Shown one piece after another: positions 14,237 to 21,827 of a DNA stretch of 64,000 nt. Under the pieces are notes generated by a model. The model did no database searches. It saw only the letters and a program-made list of their open reading frames with translations, and was not told the DNA's origin. The stretch's first letter is position 1. Each line of letters begins with the position of its first letter. The translations under genes were made by a program, and so were the position numbers. The stretch lies in assembly GCA_051891855.1 (NCBI GenBank), contig JBJFFP010000001.1, positions 1 to 64,000 on the forward strand. The letters run 5' to 3'. This DNA is from SFDP01 sp051891855. Lineage in GTDB: Bacteria > Bacillota > Clostridia > Lachnospirales > Lachnospiraceae.

Positions 14237-16405
14237 ATGGAACAAATTAAGCGAACCGGAAGAGTAACTATTCCTACGAATCTGGATGTAGTACCCGAAA
14301 CCATTGAAATCATGAAGCGTCTGGGGGCGGACGCAATACGGGATTGTGACGGAACTGAGTTCCCCGAAGAATTGACGCAAACGGGTGCCAAGATTTATTC
14401 CACCTATTATACCACCAGAAAGGATAATGTCTGGGCTAAGGCCAATCCTGATGAAGTACAGCAATGCTATATTATGACTGCTTTTTATACAGCGGCAGAT
14501 GAGACCTTGGAGATACCCTTGATGAAGGGGATTTCTCATGAATTAATGCAGGTCAATACCAGAGATAATATCAAAAGATGGTGGGAAGTAATTGACCGGA
14601 CTACAGGTGAGGTAGTTACGGCAGATGGATGGGAGTATGATGAAGAAAAGGGCTGTGTTATTCTTTCTGCTCCTGAGGCTTTTCATGAGTATACGGTAAG
14701 CTTTCTGGCATATATTATCTGGGATCCGGTACATATGTATAATGCCGTGACCAATCAGTGGAAGGATTTTGAACATCAGATTACCTTTGATGTCCGCCAG
14801 CCTAAAACTCATAAATATTCCATGGAGCGTCTTCGCAGATTCTGTGAGGAGCATCCATATGTGAATGTAATCCGTTATACCACATTTTTTCATCAGTTTA
14901 CCCTAATGTTTGATGAGCTGAAACGAGAAAAGTATGTTGACTGGTATGGTTATTCTGCTTCAGTGAGTCCTTATATTTTGGAGCAGTTTGAAAAGGAGGT
15001 GGGTTATCCTTTTCGGCCGGAATATATTATTGATCAGGGCTATTATAATAACCAGTATCGTGTGCCCAGTAAAGAGTTCAAGGATTTTCAGGCTTTTCAG
15101 AGAAGGGAAGTAGCAAAGCTTGCAAAGGAAATGGTAGATATCACCCACGAATACAAAAAAGAAGCCATGATGTTTCTGGGAGATCACTGGATCGGTACGG
15201 AGCCCTTTATGGAGGAGTTTGCAACCATCGGTCTGGATGCCATTGTGGGCAGTGTAGGCAACGGTTCAACCCTACGTCTGATTTCCGATATTGAAGGAGT
15301 AAAATACAGAGAGGGAAGATTTTTGCCGTACTTTTTTCCTGATGTTTTCCATGAAGGAGGGGATCCGGTTAAGGAAGCAAAGGAAAACTGGGTCACTGCC
15401 AGAAGAGCAATTTTGAGAAAGCCCATTGACCGAATTGGTTATGGAGGATATTTAAAGCTGGCTTTGGATTTTCCGCAGTTTATCGATTATGTGGAATCGG
15501 TTTGCAATGAATTTCGTGAATTGTATGAGAATACAAAAGGCACTACTCCCCACTGTGTAAAAACGGTAGCGGTATTAAACAGCTGGGGGAAAATCCGCAA
15601 ATGGGGAAATCACATGGTGCATCATGCTTTATACCAGAAGCAGAATTACAGTTATGCCGGTATCATTGAGGCTTTATCAGGAGCTCCCTTTGACGTTCGG
15701 TTTATTTCCTTTGATGATATACAAAGTGATTTGTCGATTTTAGATGACATTGATGTCATTATCAATGTGGGAGATGCTGACACGGCCCACACAGGTGGTG
15801 TAGCCTGGGAGAATCCTCAAATTATTTCCGCTATTCGTAAATTTATTTATAACGGGGGAGGTTTTATTGGCGTGGGTGAACCCTCCGGTCATCAATACCA
15901 AGGTCATTTTCTGCAGCTGGCCTCGGTGCTTGGTATAGAAAAGGAAACAGGCTTTACGCTGAATTATGATAAATATAACTGGGAAGAGCATCCGGAGCAT
16001 TTTATTCTTGAGGATATTACAAAAGAAGTGGATTTCGGGGAGGGCAAGAAGAATATCTATGCCTATGAAGGTACTCAGATTTTGATTCAGAGAGAGAAAG
16101 AAGTGCAGATGGCCGTAAATCATTTTGGAAAAGGCCGCACAGTTTATATCAGCGGTCTGCCCTACAGCTTCGAGAACAGCCGTATTCTGTACCGAAGCAT
16201 TCTCTGGAGTGCTTCCGACGAAAAGGCATTGCATAAATGGTTTTCCTCCAACTTTAATGTGGAGGTTCATGCTTATGTGAAGAATAAAAAGTATTGTGTG
16301 GTCAACAACACCTATGAGCCCCAGATTACCACTGTTTACCGGGGAGATGGCAGCAGCTTTGAATTATCTATGGAGGCCAATGAAATTAAATGGTATGAAA
16401 TCTGA
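14237..16405 (+). CDS. GH112 beta-galactoside phosphorylase (galacto-N-biose/lacto-N-biose or galactosyl-rhamnose type)
   Basis: A 722-residue cytoplasmic phosphorylase of family GH112. These enzymes split Gal-beta-1,3-GlcNAc/GalNAc or Gal-beta-1,4-L-rhamnose with phosphate, releasing alpha-galactose-1-phosphate and the acceptor sugar. The N-terminus GRVTIPTNLDVVPET, the barrel motif YGYSASVSPYILEQF and the catalytic loop FLGDHWIGTEP are diagnostic. Asp316 in that loop is the predicted acid catalyst, matching the position known for the Bifidobacterium longum enzyme. A GAGGAG site stands 12 bases before the ATG. It is last in the ABC-GH95 operon and a strong terminator follows. Which acceptor is used cannot be told by eye; the neighbours allow both mucin-type and rhamnogalacturonan-type substrates. 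Confidence 0.88.
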   Translation: MEQIKRTGRVTIPTNLDVVPETIEIMKRLGADAIRDCDGTEFPEELTQTGAKIYSTYYTTRKDNVWAKANPDEVQQCYIMTAFYTAADETLEIPLMKGISHELMQVNTRDNIKRWWEVIDRTTGEVVTADGWEYDEEKGCVILSAPEAFHEYTVSFLAYIIWDPVHMYNAVTNQWKDFEHQITFDVRQPKTHKYSMERLRRFCEEHPYVNVIRYTTFFHQFTLMFDELKREKYVDWYGYSASVSPYILEQFEKEVGYPFRPEYIIDQGYYNNQYRVPSKEFKDFQAFQRREVAKLAKEMVDITHEYKKEAMMFLGDHWIGTEPFMEEFATIGLDAIVGSVGNGSTLRLISDIEGVKYREGRFLPYFFPDVFHEGGDPVKEAKENWVTARRAILRKPIDRIGYGGYLKLALDFPQFIDYVESVCNEFRELYENTKGTTPHCVKTVAVLNSWGKIRKWGNHMVHHALYQKQNYSYAGIIEALSGAPFDVRFISFDDIQSDLSILDDIDVIINVGDADTAHTGGVAWENPQIISAIRKFIYNGGGFIGVGEPSGHQYQGHFLQLASVLGIEKETGFTLNYDKYNWEEHPEHFILEDITKEVDFGEGKKNIYAYEGTQILIQREKEVQMAVNHFGKGRTVYISGLPYSFENSRILYRSILWSASDEKALHKWFSSNFNVEVHAYVKNKKYCVVNNTYEPQITTVYRGDGSSFELSMEANEIKWYEI

Positions 16406-16488
16406 TATTCAACATTAGCTATGTGGTAAATATTCTTAAGATTGCCAATACTTCAATGTGGGCAAAAGCTTGGAAGCCAATATGCTTT

Positions 16489-16513
16489 AAGGGATCCTGG
16501 GGATCCCTTTTTT
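16489..16513 (+). terminator. Terminator of the glycan operon
   Basis: The perfect inverted repeat AAGGGATCC / GGATCCCTT around a TGG loop runs into six T residues, 83 bases after the GH112 stop. Confidence 0.85.
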
Positions 16514-16612
16514 CGTGTAAGAGCCAGCTGGGGAGAGTGTACTTGTCTTAGAAGGAGCAATGTCCCCTACTGCTTGAATATTTTATGAATTTGAAAACCA
16601 TTCCCAAATTAC

Positions 16613-16662
16613 TTGACGGAAGAATGACTGCGTAATATAATTGGGAACGAATATCATATTCG
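16613..16662 (+). promoter_or_regulatory. Promoter and Fur-type 7-1-7 operator of the zinc operon
   Basis: TTGACG (16613-16618), 17 bases and a perfect TATAAT (16636-16641) form a strong promoter. At 16648-16662 the 15-bp perfect palindrome CGAATAT-C-ATATTCG covers the expected transcription start. The 7-1-7 geometry is that of Fur-family (Fur, Zur, PerR) operators, so the operon is probably repressed by its own first gene product when metal is plentiful. Confidence 0.75.
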
Positions 16663-16678
16663 GACAAGGAGGTATGCC

Positions 16679-17092
16679 ATGAATCCACGGTCAAAGTACA
16701 GAACAAAGCAGCGGGAAATGCTGATGAGTTATTTTGAGCTGGTACCCGGAGTTCATTTTACTGCCGGTGATGTATGTAAATACTTCAAGGAACAGGGAGT
16801 ATCTATCGGGCAGTCCACTGTGTATCGCCAATTGGAGAGCCTTGTGGATGAAGGTATTATTAATAAATACATCATTGACGGAAATAGTCCTGCCTGTTTT
16901 GAATATGTGGGTGCGGACAGCCATGAGGATACGGAAACCTGCTTTCATTGCAAATGCGAGAAATGCGGAAGACTGATCCATCTTCATTGTGATGAGCTGA
17001 AAGGAATACAGATTCATCTGCATGAGGAACATCGGTTTAATTTAAATCCGATGAGGACGGTATTTTATGGGCTGTGCGAGGAATGTTGCTAA
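16679..17092 (+). CDS. zur: Fur-family metalloregulator, probable zinc uptake regulator
   Basis: A 137-residue repressor of the Fur family. The N-terminal winged helix (residues 1-80) carries the recognition region STVYRQLESLVDEGII. The dimerisation domain has the structural zinc cysteines in CEKCG and CEECC. The His-rich stretch between them (HLHCDEL, HLHEEHRF) is the regulatory metal site. AAGGAGG precedes the ATG by 6 bases. It is first in an operon with zinc ABC transporter genes, which makes Zur more likely than Fur or PerR. An operator palindrome overlaps its own promoter, which implies self-repression. Confidence 0.85.
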   Translation: MNPRSKYRTKQREMLMSYFELVPGVHFTAGDVCKYFKEQGVSIGQSTVYRQLESLVDEGIINKYIIDGNSPACFEYVGADSHEDTETCFHCKCEKCGRLIHLHCDELKGIQIHLHEEHRFNLNPMRTVFYGLCEECC

Positions 17093-17112
17093 AGTTTACG
17101 GAGGTTTTTAGT

Positions 17113-18105
17113 GTGAAAAAATATTTTGCTTTTATTCTTGCTGTTATTTTGCTTGGCAGTAGTCTTTCGGCATGTGGCTCTGGGCCTGTACAGAGTGCTG
17201 CAAAGGATGACAGGCTGCAGATTGTGACCACGATTTTTCCGGAATATGACTGGGTAAGGAATATCCTTGGGGATAATCCGGCTAATGCGGAGGTTACCCT
17301 GCTTTTGGATAATGGAGTTGATCTTCATAGCTATCAGGCCACGGCAGACGATATTCTGAAGATAGCCACCTGTGATCTGTTCATTTATGTAGGCGGAGCG
17401 TCGGATGAGTGGGTGGAAGCTGCCCTGAGGGAGGCTGAAAACGAGGAAATGGTGGTGATAAATCTTCTGGATATATTGGGGGAAAAGGCCAAAGAGGAAG
17501 AGCTTGTAGAGGGTATGGAAGATGAAGAGGAACATGGGCATGAGCATGATGAAGAAGAGGAAGAAGTGGTGTATGATGAACATGTATGGCTCTCCCTGCG
17601 GAATGCCACTGTATTAGTAGACCGAATATCGGAAACACTCCAGGCTATGGATGCGGATAATGCTGCAGCCTATAGAAGTAATACTGAGACTTATAAGGAA
17701 AAATTGAATGACCTTGATGGAAAATACCAGGAGGCGATTTCGGCGGCTCCGGTAACTACTCTTCTTTTTGGAGATCGTTTCCCCTTCCGCTATCTGGTGG
17801 ATGATTATGGGCTTTCTTACTATGCTGCTTTCTCCGGCTGTTCTGCGGAAACGGAGGCCAGCTTTGAAACCATCACCTTCCTTGCTCAGAAGGCAGATGA
17901 GCTTTCCCTTCAAAGCATTATACAAATTGAGGGTACGGGGCATAGGATTGCGGAAACCGTCGTTGAGAATACGCAGTGGAAACAGCAGCAGATTCTAAGG
18001 CTGGATTCTATGCAGTCTACCACAGCAAAAGATGTCCAAAATGGGACTACCTATCTTTCAATTATGGAAAAAAATCTGGAGGTGCTGAAGGAAGCACTGC
18101 AGTAG
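17113..18105 (+). CDS. znuA: Zinc ABC transporter substrate-binding lipoprotein
   Basis: A 330-residue cluster A-I solute-binding protein (ZnuA/AdcA type) that captures zinc outside the cell. The frame opens 13 codons earlier inside the regulator gene, but GTG 17113 follows ACGGAGG by 7 bases and starts a proper lipoprotein signal (basic start, hydrophobic core, LSAC at Cys21). Metal ligands include the His in DLHSYQ and in DEHVWLS. Between the two lies an acidic, His-rich loop (EEHGHEHDEEEEE) typical of zinc rather than manganese carriers. The ATPase gene begins 12 bases after its stop. Confidence 0.9.
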   Translation: MKKYFAFILAVILLGSSLSACGSGPVQSAAKDDRLQIVTTIFPEYDWVRNILGDNPANAEVTLLLDNGVDLHSYQATADDILKIATCDLFIYVGGASDEWVEAALREAENEEMVVINLLDILGEKAKEEELVEGMEDEEEHGHEHDEEEEEVVYDEHVWLSLRNATVLVDRISETLQAMDADNAAAYRSNTETYKEKLNDLDGKYQEAISAAPVTTLLFGDRFPFRYLVDDYGLSYYAAFSGCSAETEASFETITFLAQKADELSLQSIIQIEGTGHRIAETVVENTQWKQQQILRLDSMQSTTAKDVQNGTTYLSIMEKNLEVLKEALQ

Positions 18106-18117
18106 GAGGAATAGCTG

Positions 18118-18831
18118 ATGGCTTTACTTACGATTCAGAATCTGTCTCTTGGATATGATTCGCATGCCATTGTGGAGAATCTTAATTTTTCTGTTAATAG
18201 TGGAGATTACCTTTGTATTGTGGGGGAAAATGGTTCCGGTAAAACCACACTGATGAAAACACTGCTCCATCTTCAGGAGCCAATCAGCGGTCAGATTCTG
18301 GTTGGTGACGGGCTGAAGATAAATGAGATTGGTTATCTTCCACAGCAGACAGTGGTGCAGAGGGACTTTCCGGCATCTGTGGGGGAGATCGTTCTCTCCG
18401 GCTGTCAGGGCCGCTGTGGCCTTCGGCCCTTTTACAACAGGGAAGAAAAGAAGCTGGCAGAAGAAAATATAGAACGTATGGGACTGACGGAACTGGCTAA
18501 CCGGTGCTATCGGGAGTTGTCAGGCGGCCAGCAGCAGCGTGTGCTGCTGGCTCGGGCATTATGCGCCACCAGAAAGGTTTTGCTCCTTGATGAACCGGTA
18601 TCCGGTCTTGATCCTAAGGTAACGGCGGAAATGTACGATTTAATTTCCAGGCTGAATCAGGAGGGGGTAACGGTTATTATGATTTCCCATGATGTATCTG
18701 CGGCTGTTCGCTTTGCCAGCCACATTCTTCATATTGGAAGTACCGTCTTTTTTGGGACGAAGGAGGAATATCTGAAAAGTACGGCGGGGAGATTCTTTCT
18801 TATGCAGCAGAAAGGAGGCGAGGAGAAATGA
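18118..18831 (+). CDS. znuC: Zinc ABC transporter ATP-binding protein
   Basis: A 237-residue ABC ATPase that powers zinc import. Walker A GENGSGKTT is around residues 36-44, the signature LSGGQQQR near 137, Walker B VLLLDEP near 160 and the switch His in ISHD near 193. AGGAGG precedes the ATG. The last codon overlaps the permease start by 4 bases (ATGA), so translation is coupled. It lies between the lipoprotein and the permease, the usual order for zinc importers. Confidence 0.92.
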   Translation: MALLTIQNLSLGYDSHAIVENLNFSVNSGDYLCIVGENGSGKTTLMKTLLHLQEPISGQILVGDGLKINEIGYLPQQTVVQRDFPASVGEIVLSGCQGRCGLRPFYNREEKKLAEENIERMGLTELANRCYRELSGGQQQRVLLARALCATRKVLLLDEPVSGLDPKVTAEMYDLISRLNQEGVTVIMISHDVSAAVRFASHILHIGSTVFFGTKEEYLKSTAGRFFLMQQKGGEEK

Positions 18832-19673
18832 TGGATAAGCTTGGATTGTACCTGCAGTATCCCTTTGTCAGATATGCTTTGATTGTTGGAGTACTTATTG
18901 CACTTTGCTCATCCTTATTTGGGGTAACCCTGGTTTTGAAGCGCTTCTCCTTCATTGGAGACGGCCTGTCCCATGTGGCCTTTGGGGCAATGGCAATAGC
19001 CTTTGTGGTGAACCTCTCCAACGAAATACTGCTGGTACTGCCAATCACGGTTATCAGTGCAATTCTTCTTTTGCGGCAGGGACAGAATGCGAAGATTAAG
19101 GGAGATGCCGCTATTGCCATGATTTCCGTTGGAGCTTTAGCCTTTGGCTATCTGATTATGAACCTGTTTTCGGTCTCGTCCAATCTGTCAGGGGATGTAT
19201 GCAGTACCTTATTTGGTTCAACCTCCATTTTGACATTAACAAAAAGAGAGGTCTGGCTCTGTACGGTGTTATCCATTGCAGTGGTGATTATCTTCATCAT
19301 GTTCTACAATAAAATTTTTGCGGTAACCTTTGATGAGGATTTTGCAAAAGCTACGGGAACAAAGGCAGACAGATATAATCTACTGATTGCTATCGTCATT
19401 GCAGTAATTATTGTACTGGCTATGAATCTGGTGGGTTCACTCCTGATCTCGGCATTAGTAATTTTTCCGGCATTGTCAGCTATGCGTCTCTTTCACCATT
19501 TCAAGCTGGTAACCGTATGTGCGGCAGTGTTATCGGTGGTGTGCGCCTTTTTGGGAATTATCATATCTATTTTGGCAGGAACGCCGGTTGGTTCCACCAT
19601 TGTGGCGGCAGATGTTGCAGCCTTTGTAATCTGTTACGGGATAGGAAGAATAACAGGAGGTACTGGAAAATGA
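18828..19673 (+). CDS. znuB: Zinc ABC transporter permease
   Basis: A 281-residue membrane protein of the ABC-3 (metal) permease family with about eight hydrophobic helices. The conserved segment SFIGDGLSHVAFGA around residues 36-50 is typical of ZnuB/MntB permeases. It forms a homodimeric channel energised by the upstream ATPase. The start overlaps the ATPase stop, and its own stop overlaps the ATG of the following lipoprotein gene, so five genes form one tightly packed operon. Confidence 0.92.
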   Translation: MMDKLGLYLQYPFVRYALIVGVLIALCSSLFGVTLVLKRFSFIGDGLSHVAFGAMAIAFVVNLSNEILLVLPITVISAILLLRQGQNAKIKGDAAIAMISVGALAFGYLIMNLFSVSSNLSGDVCSTLFGSTSILTLTKREVWLCTVLSIAVVIIFIMFYNKIFAVTFDEDFAKATGTKADRYNLLIAIVIAVIIVLAMNLVGSLLISALVIFPALSAMRLFHHFKLVTVCAAVLSVVCAFLGIIISILAGTPVGSTIVAADVAAFVICYGIGRITGGTGK

Positions 19674-20221
19674 AAAAACGGATAAGGCTATTTCTTTGTT
19701 TGACCCTCATAGCTGCTTTGGCAGGATGTGGGAAGGACAGCAGTGTGTCGGAAAGGGCAGAGGAACAGTCAGTTGGTGTTAGCAAGGAGGCTTCTCTGTC
19801 TGAGATGGATACGGTTTTTCGGGAGGCTTCTGTGTCGGAGGGGGTTAATGCTTCTGACGATACACTGAGTGACACGGAAGGAATTGATGTAGATCTGACT
19901 ATACTTTCAAGAACGATGGTCTATTCCGAGGTGTATAACATGATGGTTACGCCAGAGGATTATATGGGAAAAACCGTTAAGATGAAAGGAAGCTTCAACT
20001 ATTATTATGATGCGGAAACGGATAATGACTATTTTACCTGCATCATACAGGATGCTACCGCCTGCTGTGCACAGGGGATAGAGTTTGTATTGACGGAGGA
20101 TTACCATTATCCCGAGGATTATCCGCAGTTGGGAAGTGAGATTACGGTGGTAGGTGTTTTTGATACCTACATGGAGGGTGAATTTTTGTACTGCACCTTA
20201 AAAGATGCAAAGCTTGTATAG
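19670..20221 (+). CDS. Uncharacterised lipoprotein of the zinc operon
   Basis: A 183-residue lipoprotein: signal peptide with LAGC at Cys20, a Ser/Glu-rich linker to about residue 65, then a compact domain. That domain (YNMMVTPEDYMGKTVKMKG ... EITVVGVFDTY ... LYCTLKDA) reads like an OB-fold with a tyrosine-rich edge. The true start is ATG 19670, overlapping the permease stop (ATGA); the longer frame upstream lies inside the permease gene. Translational coupling and a shared terminator make it the fifth member of the zinc operon. I do not recognise a named family. A zinc-binding or zinc-responsive surface role is inference from context. Cys-Cys at CIIQDATACCAQG could bind metal. Confidence 0.75.
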   Translation: MKKRIRLFLCLTLIAALAGCGKDSSVSERAEEQSVGVSKEASLSEMDTVFREASVSEGVNASDDTLSDTEGIDVDLTILSRTMVYSEVYNMMVTPEDYMGKTVKMKGSFNYYYDAETDNDYFTCIIQDATACCAQGIEFVLTEDYHYPEDYPQLGSEITVVGVFDTYMEGEFLYCTLKDAKLV

Positions 20222-20275
20222 GATTGGGCTGCATTGATAATATACCCGTTTGTCAAGAATTGAAATAATCAACAT

Positions 20276-20309
20276 AAAAGGGGCTGTCTATTTCCCGACA
20301 GCCCCTTTT
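20276..20309 (+). terminator. Terminator of the zinc operon
   Basis: The stem AAAAGGGGCTGTC / GACAGCCCCTTTT with an 8-base loop lies 55 bases after the lipoprotein stop. The A/T flanks let it work in both directions, so it also ends transcription of the convergent tRNA-Leu gene. Confidence 0.85.
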
Positions 20310-20335
20310 ATCGTTTTGTATCAATGAATAAGCAA

Positions 20336-20415
20336 TGCGGATAAAGGGACTCGAACCCCCACGGTCTCCCACCAGAACCTAAATCTGGCGCGTCTGCCAG
20401 TTCCGCCATATCCGC
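20336..20415 (-). tRNA. tRNA-Leu (anticodon TAG)
   Basis: On the minus strand the sequence folds as a cloverleaf: acceptor GCGGATA pairs with TATCCGC, the anticodon stem CCAGA / TCTGG encloses loop TTTAGGT with anticodon TAG, and the T arm is GGGGG-TTCGAGT-CCCTT. The variable region of about 11 bases marks a class II tRNA, as expected for Leu. The CCA end is not encoded. It reads the codon CUA and neighbours by wobble. Confidence 0.93.
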
Positions 20416-20426
20416 AAATCTTCTCT

Positions 20427-20455
20427 ATTATATAAGAGAAGAGAGAATATGTCAA
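20427..20455 (-). promoter_or_regulatory. Consensus promoter of tRNA-Leu
   Basis: On the minus strand TTGACA (20455-20450), 17 bases and TATAAT (20432-20427) match the sigma-A consensus in every base, 12 bases upstream of the mature tRNA 5' end. Confidence 0.85.
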
Positions 20456-20530
20456 GAATTTTCCGCATATAAAAGTTTTGTATATGAATTTTCCGCATAT
20501 AAAAGTTTTGCGTATGAAAGTTTTGCGTAT
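20456..20530. repeat. 30-bp tandem repeat, 2.5 copies
   Basis: Units of 30 bases at 20456-20485 and 20486-20515 differ in only two positions, and a partial third unit (GAAAGTTTTGCGTAT) follows at 20516-20530. The block fills the gap between the divergent promoters of tRNA-Leu and the riboswitch transcript. It is AT-rich like an UP element. Confidence 0.85.
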
Positions 20531-20548
20531 CACATAAGACAGCTTCTC

Positions 20549-20577
20549 TTGACATTTGTTTTTTGGCATGATATGCT
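20549..20577 (+). promoter_or_regulatory. Promoter of the riboswitch/antiporter transcript
   Basis: TTGACA (20549-20554), a 17-base spacer and TATGCT (20572-20577). The expected start, near 20584, coincides with the first base of the riboswitch P1 stem. Confidence 0.75.
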
Positions 20578-20583
20578 GAAGCA

Positions 20584-20718
20584 GTTGAAAGGGAGTAGTT
20601 GTTTTATGCAATCAACATACCCTGATCGTTTGACAATCGGTCATGGTTGCATACTTTCTAAACAGAGAGAACGAGACTTTTAACGCGAAAGAGTATTTCG
20701 TGTGAAGGTCTCTTTTTT
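20584..20718 (+). ncRNA. yybP-ykoY-type (Mn2+) riboswitch with expression-platform terminator
   Basis: The leader carries the sequence marks of the yybP-ykoY class: GGGAGTAG at 20591-20598, ATCAACATACC at 20611-20621 and CGGTCATGGTTGCATAC at 20638-20654. P1 is an 8-bp helix of GTTGAAAG (20584-20591) with CTTTTAAC (20677-20684, one G-T pair). The 3' strand of P1 is also the 5' strand of a long terminator hairpin (20673-20712, about 17 bp with one bulge) followed by six T. The two folds exclude each other: ligand binding that holds P1 would prevent termination and turn the gene on. This class senses Mn2+ and commonly controls cation exporters, which fits the antiporter gene downstream. Confidence 0.85.
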
Positions 20719-20775
20719 ATTTTCTCGTATTACCAAAGCTTCTGTAAAAACACAAATGAAATGGAGAGGAAAAAT

Positions 20776-21723
20776 ATGGAACTGTTAATTCAGGTTGTTT
20801 TATTGATTATCGGCTTTGCCATGCTGATGAAGGGAGCAGACTGGTTTGTGGAGGGAGCCTCCCGGATTGCAGATAAGTTTGGTATTCCCCAGTTGGTCAT
20901 TGGTCTGACTATTGTGGCCATGGGAACCAGTGCACCGGAGGCTGCAGTAAGTGTTTCAGCAGCCTTGCAGAATAATGCCGGTATTACCATCGGTAATGTG
21001 GTGGGAAGCAATATTATGAATATTTTACTGATTCTGGGACTGACCTCTGTAATTACTGCAGTGGCAGTACAAAAATCCACCATTAGGGTGGAAATCCCCT
21101 TTTTGATTGCTATTTCCCTCCTGCTTCCTGCACTGGGAATGCTGGATGGAACCATTGGGCGGATAGATGGAGGAATCTTCTGGTTACTGTTCATCTTTTA
21201 TCTGCTTTACCTGCTCCGTATGGCCAAGAAAGGTCAGGGGAATCCTACCGGGGAGGATATGCCCCAAATGGATGAGCCTATGCCGGTGTGGAAGATGCTT
21301 CTGATGATCTTTATAGGCGGCGTAATGATCGTCTGGGGAGCGGATATTACCGTAGATGCGGCCACGGTAATCGCTCAGATTTTTGGTATGAGTGACCGTT
21401 TGATCGGTCTGACCATTGTAGCCTTTGGTACTTCCCTTCCAGAGCTGATTACTTCGGTGACGGCAGCCAGAAAAGGAAAGGCGGATATTGCTGTGGGCAA
21501 TATTGTGGGAAGTAATATTTTCAATATTCTTTTTGTTATAGGTACGGCAGCACTGATTGCTCCGGTTCCCTTTGCCTCCAATTTTTTGGTGGACAGTCTG
21601 GTGGCAACGGAAGCGGCACTTTTGCTGTGGATATCGGTGGCAAAGAACAAAAAGCTGGGAAGAGCGGCAGGAGCGATTATGTTGATTTCATACGGGGCAT
21701 ATTTTATTTATCTCCTAAATTAA
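20776..21723 (+). CDS. Cation/Ca2+ antiporter of the CaCA superfamily
   Basis: A 315-residue membrane antiporter of the YrbG/CaCA type with about ten helices. The two internal repeats carry the signature alpha motifs: GLTIVAMGTSAPEAAVSVSA with IGNVVGSNIMN in the first half, and GLTIVAFGTSLPELITSV with VGNIVGSNIFN in the second. The acidic residues in SAPE and SLPE coordinate the transported ion. ATG 20776 follows GGAGAGG and is preferred over an in-frame ATG at 20761. Ca2+/H+ or Ca2+/Na+ exchange is the family default. The Mn2+-type riboswitch upstream suggests that export of manganese is its real or additional role. Confidence 0.88.
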   Translation: MELLIQVVLLIIGFAMLMKGADWFVEGASRIADKFGIPQLVIGLTIVAMGTSAPEAAVSVSAALQNNAGITIGNVVGSNIMNILLILGLTSVITAVAVQKSTIRVEIPFLIAISLLLPALGMLDGTIGRIDGGIFWLLFIFYLLYLLRMAKKGQGNPTGEDMPQMDEPMPVWKMLLMIFIGGVMIVWGADITVDAATVIAQIFGMSDRLIGLTIVAFGTSLPELITSVTAARKGKADIAVGNIVGSNIFNILFVIGTAALIAPVPFASNFLVDSLVATEAALLLWISVAKNKKLGRAAGAIMLISYGAYFIYLLN

Positions 21724-21726
21724 AAC

Positions 21727-21755
21727 TTGTACAATGATTTGCTTTCTGCTATAAT
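21727..21755 (+). promoter_or_regulatory. Promoter of the phosphofructokinase gene
   Basis: TTGTAC (21727-21732), 17 bases and a perfect TATAAT (21750-21755), about 70 bases before the start codon. The -35 begins right after the antiporter stop. Confidence 0.7.
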
Positions 21756-21827
21756 TGATAGGCAATAAGGGGAAGTGAAACAATTTCCCGAAAGAAAAAC
21801 AATATGAAAACATAAAGGAGATTCAAC

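Noticed and set aside
20456..20530. Short CRISPR-like array near tRNA-Leu
   Set aside because: The 30-bp units are directly adjacent with no spacers.
20321..20611. 96-codon minus-strand frame over tRNA-Leu
   Set aside because: It runs through the tRNA, its promoter and the 30-bp tandem repeat; the repeated peptide is only a reflection of that repeat.
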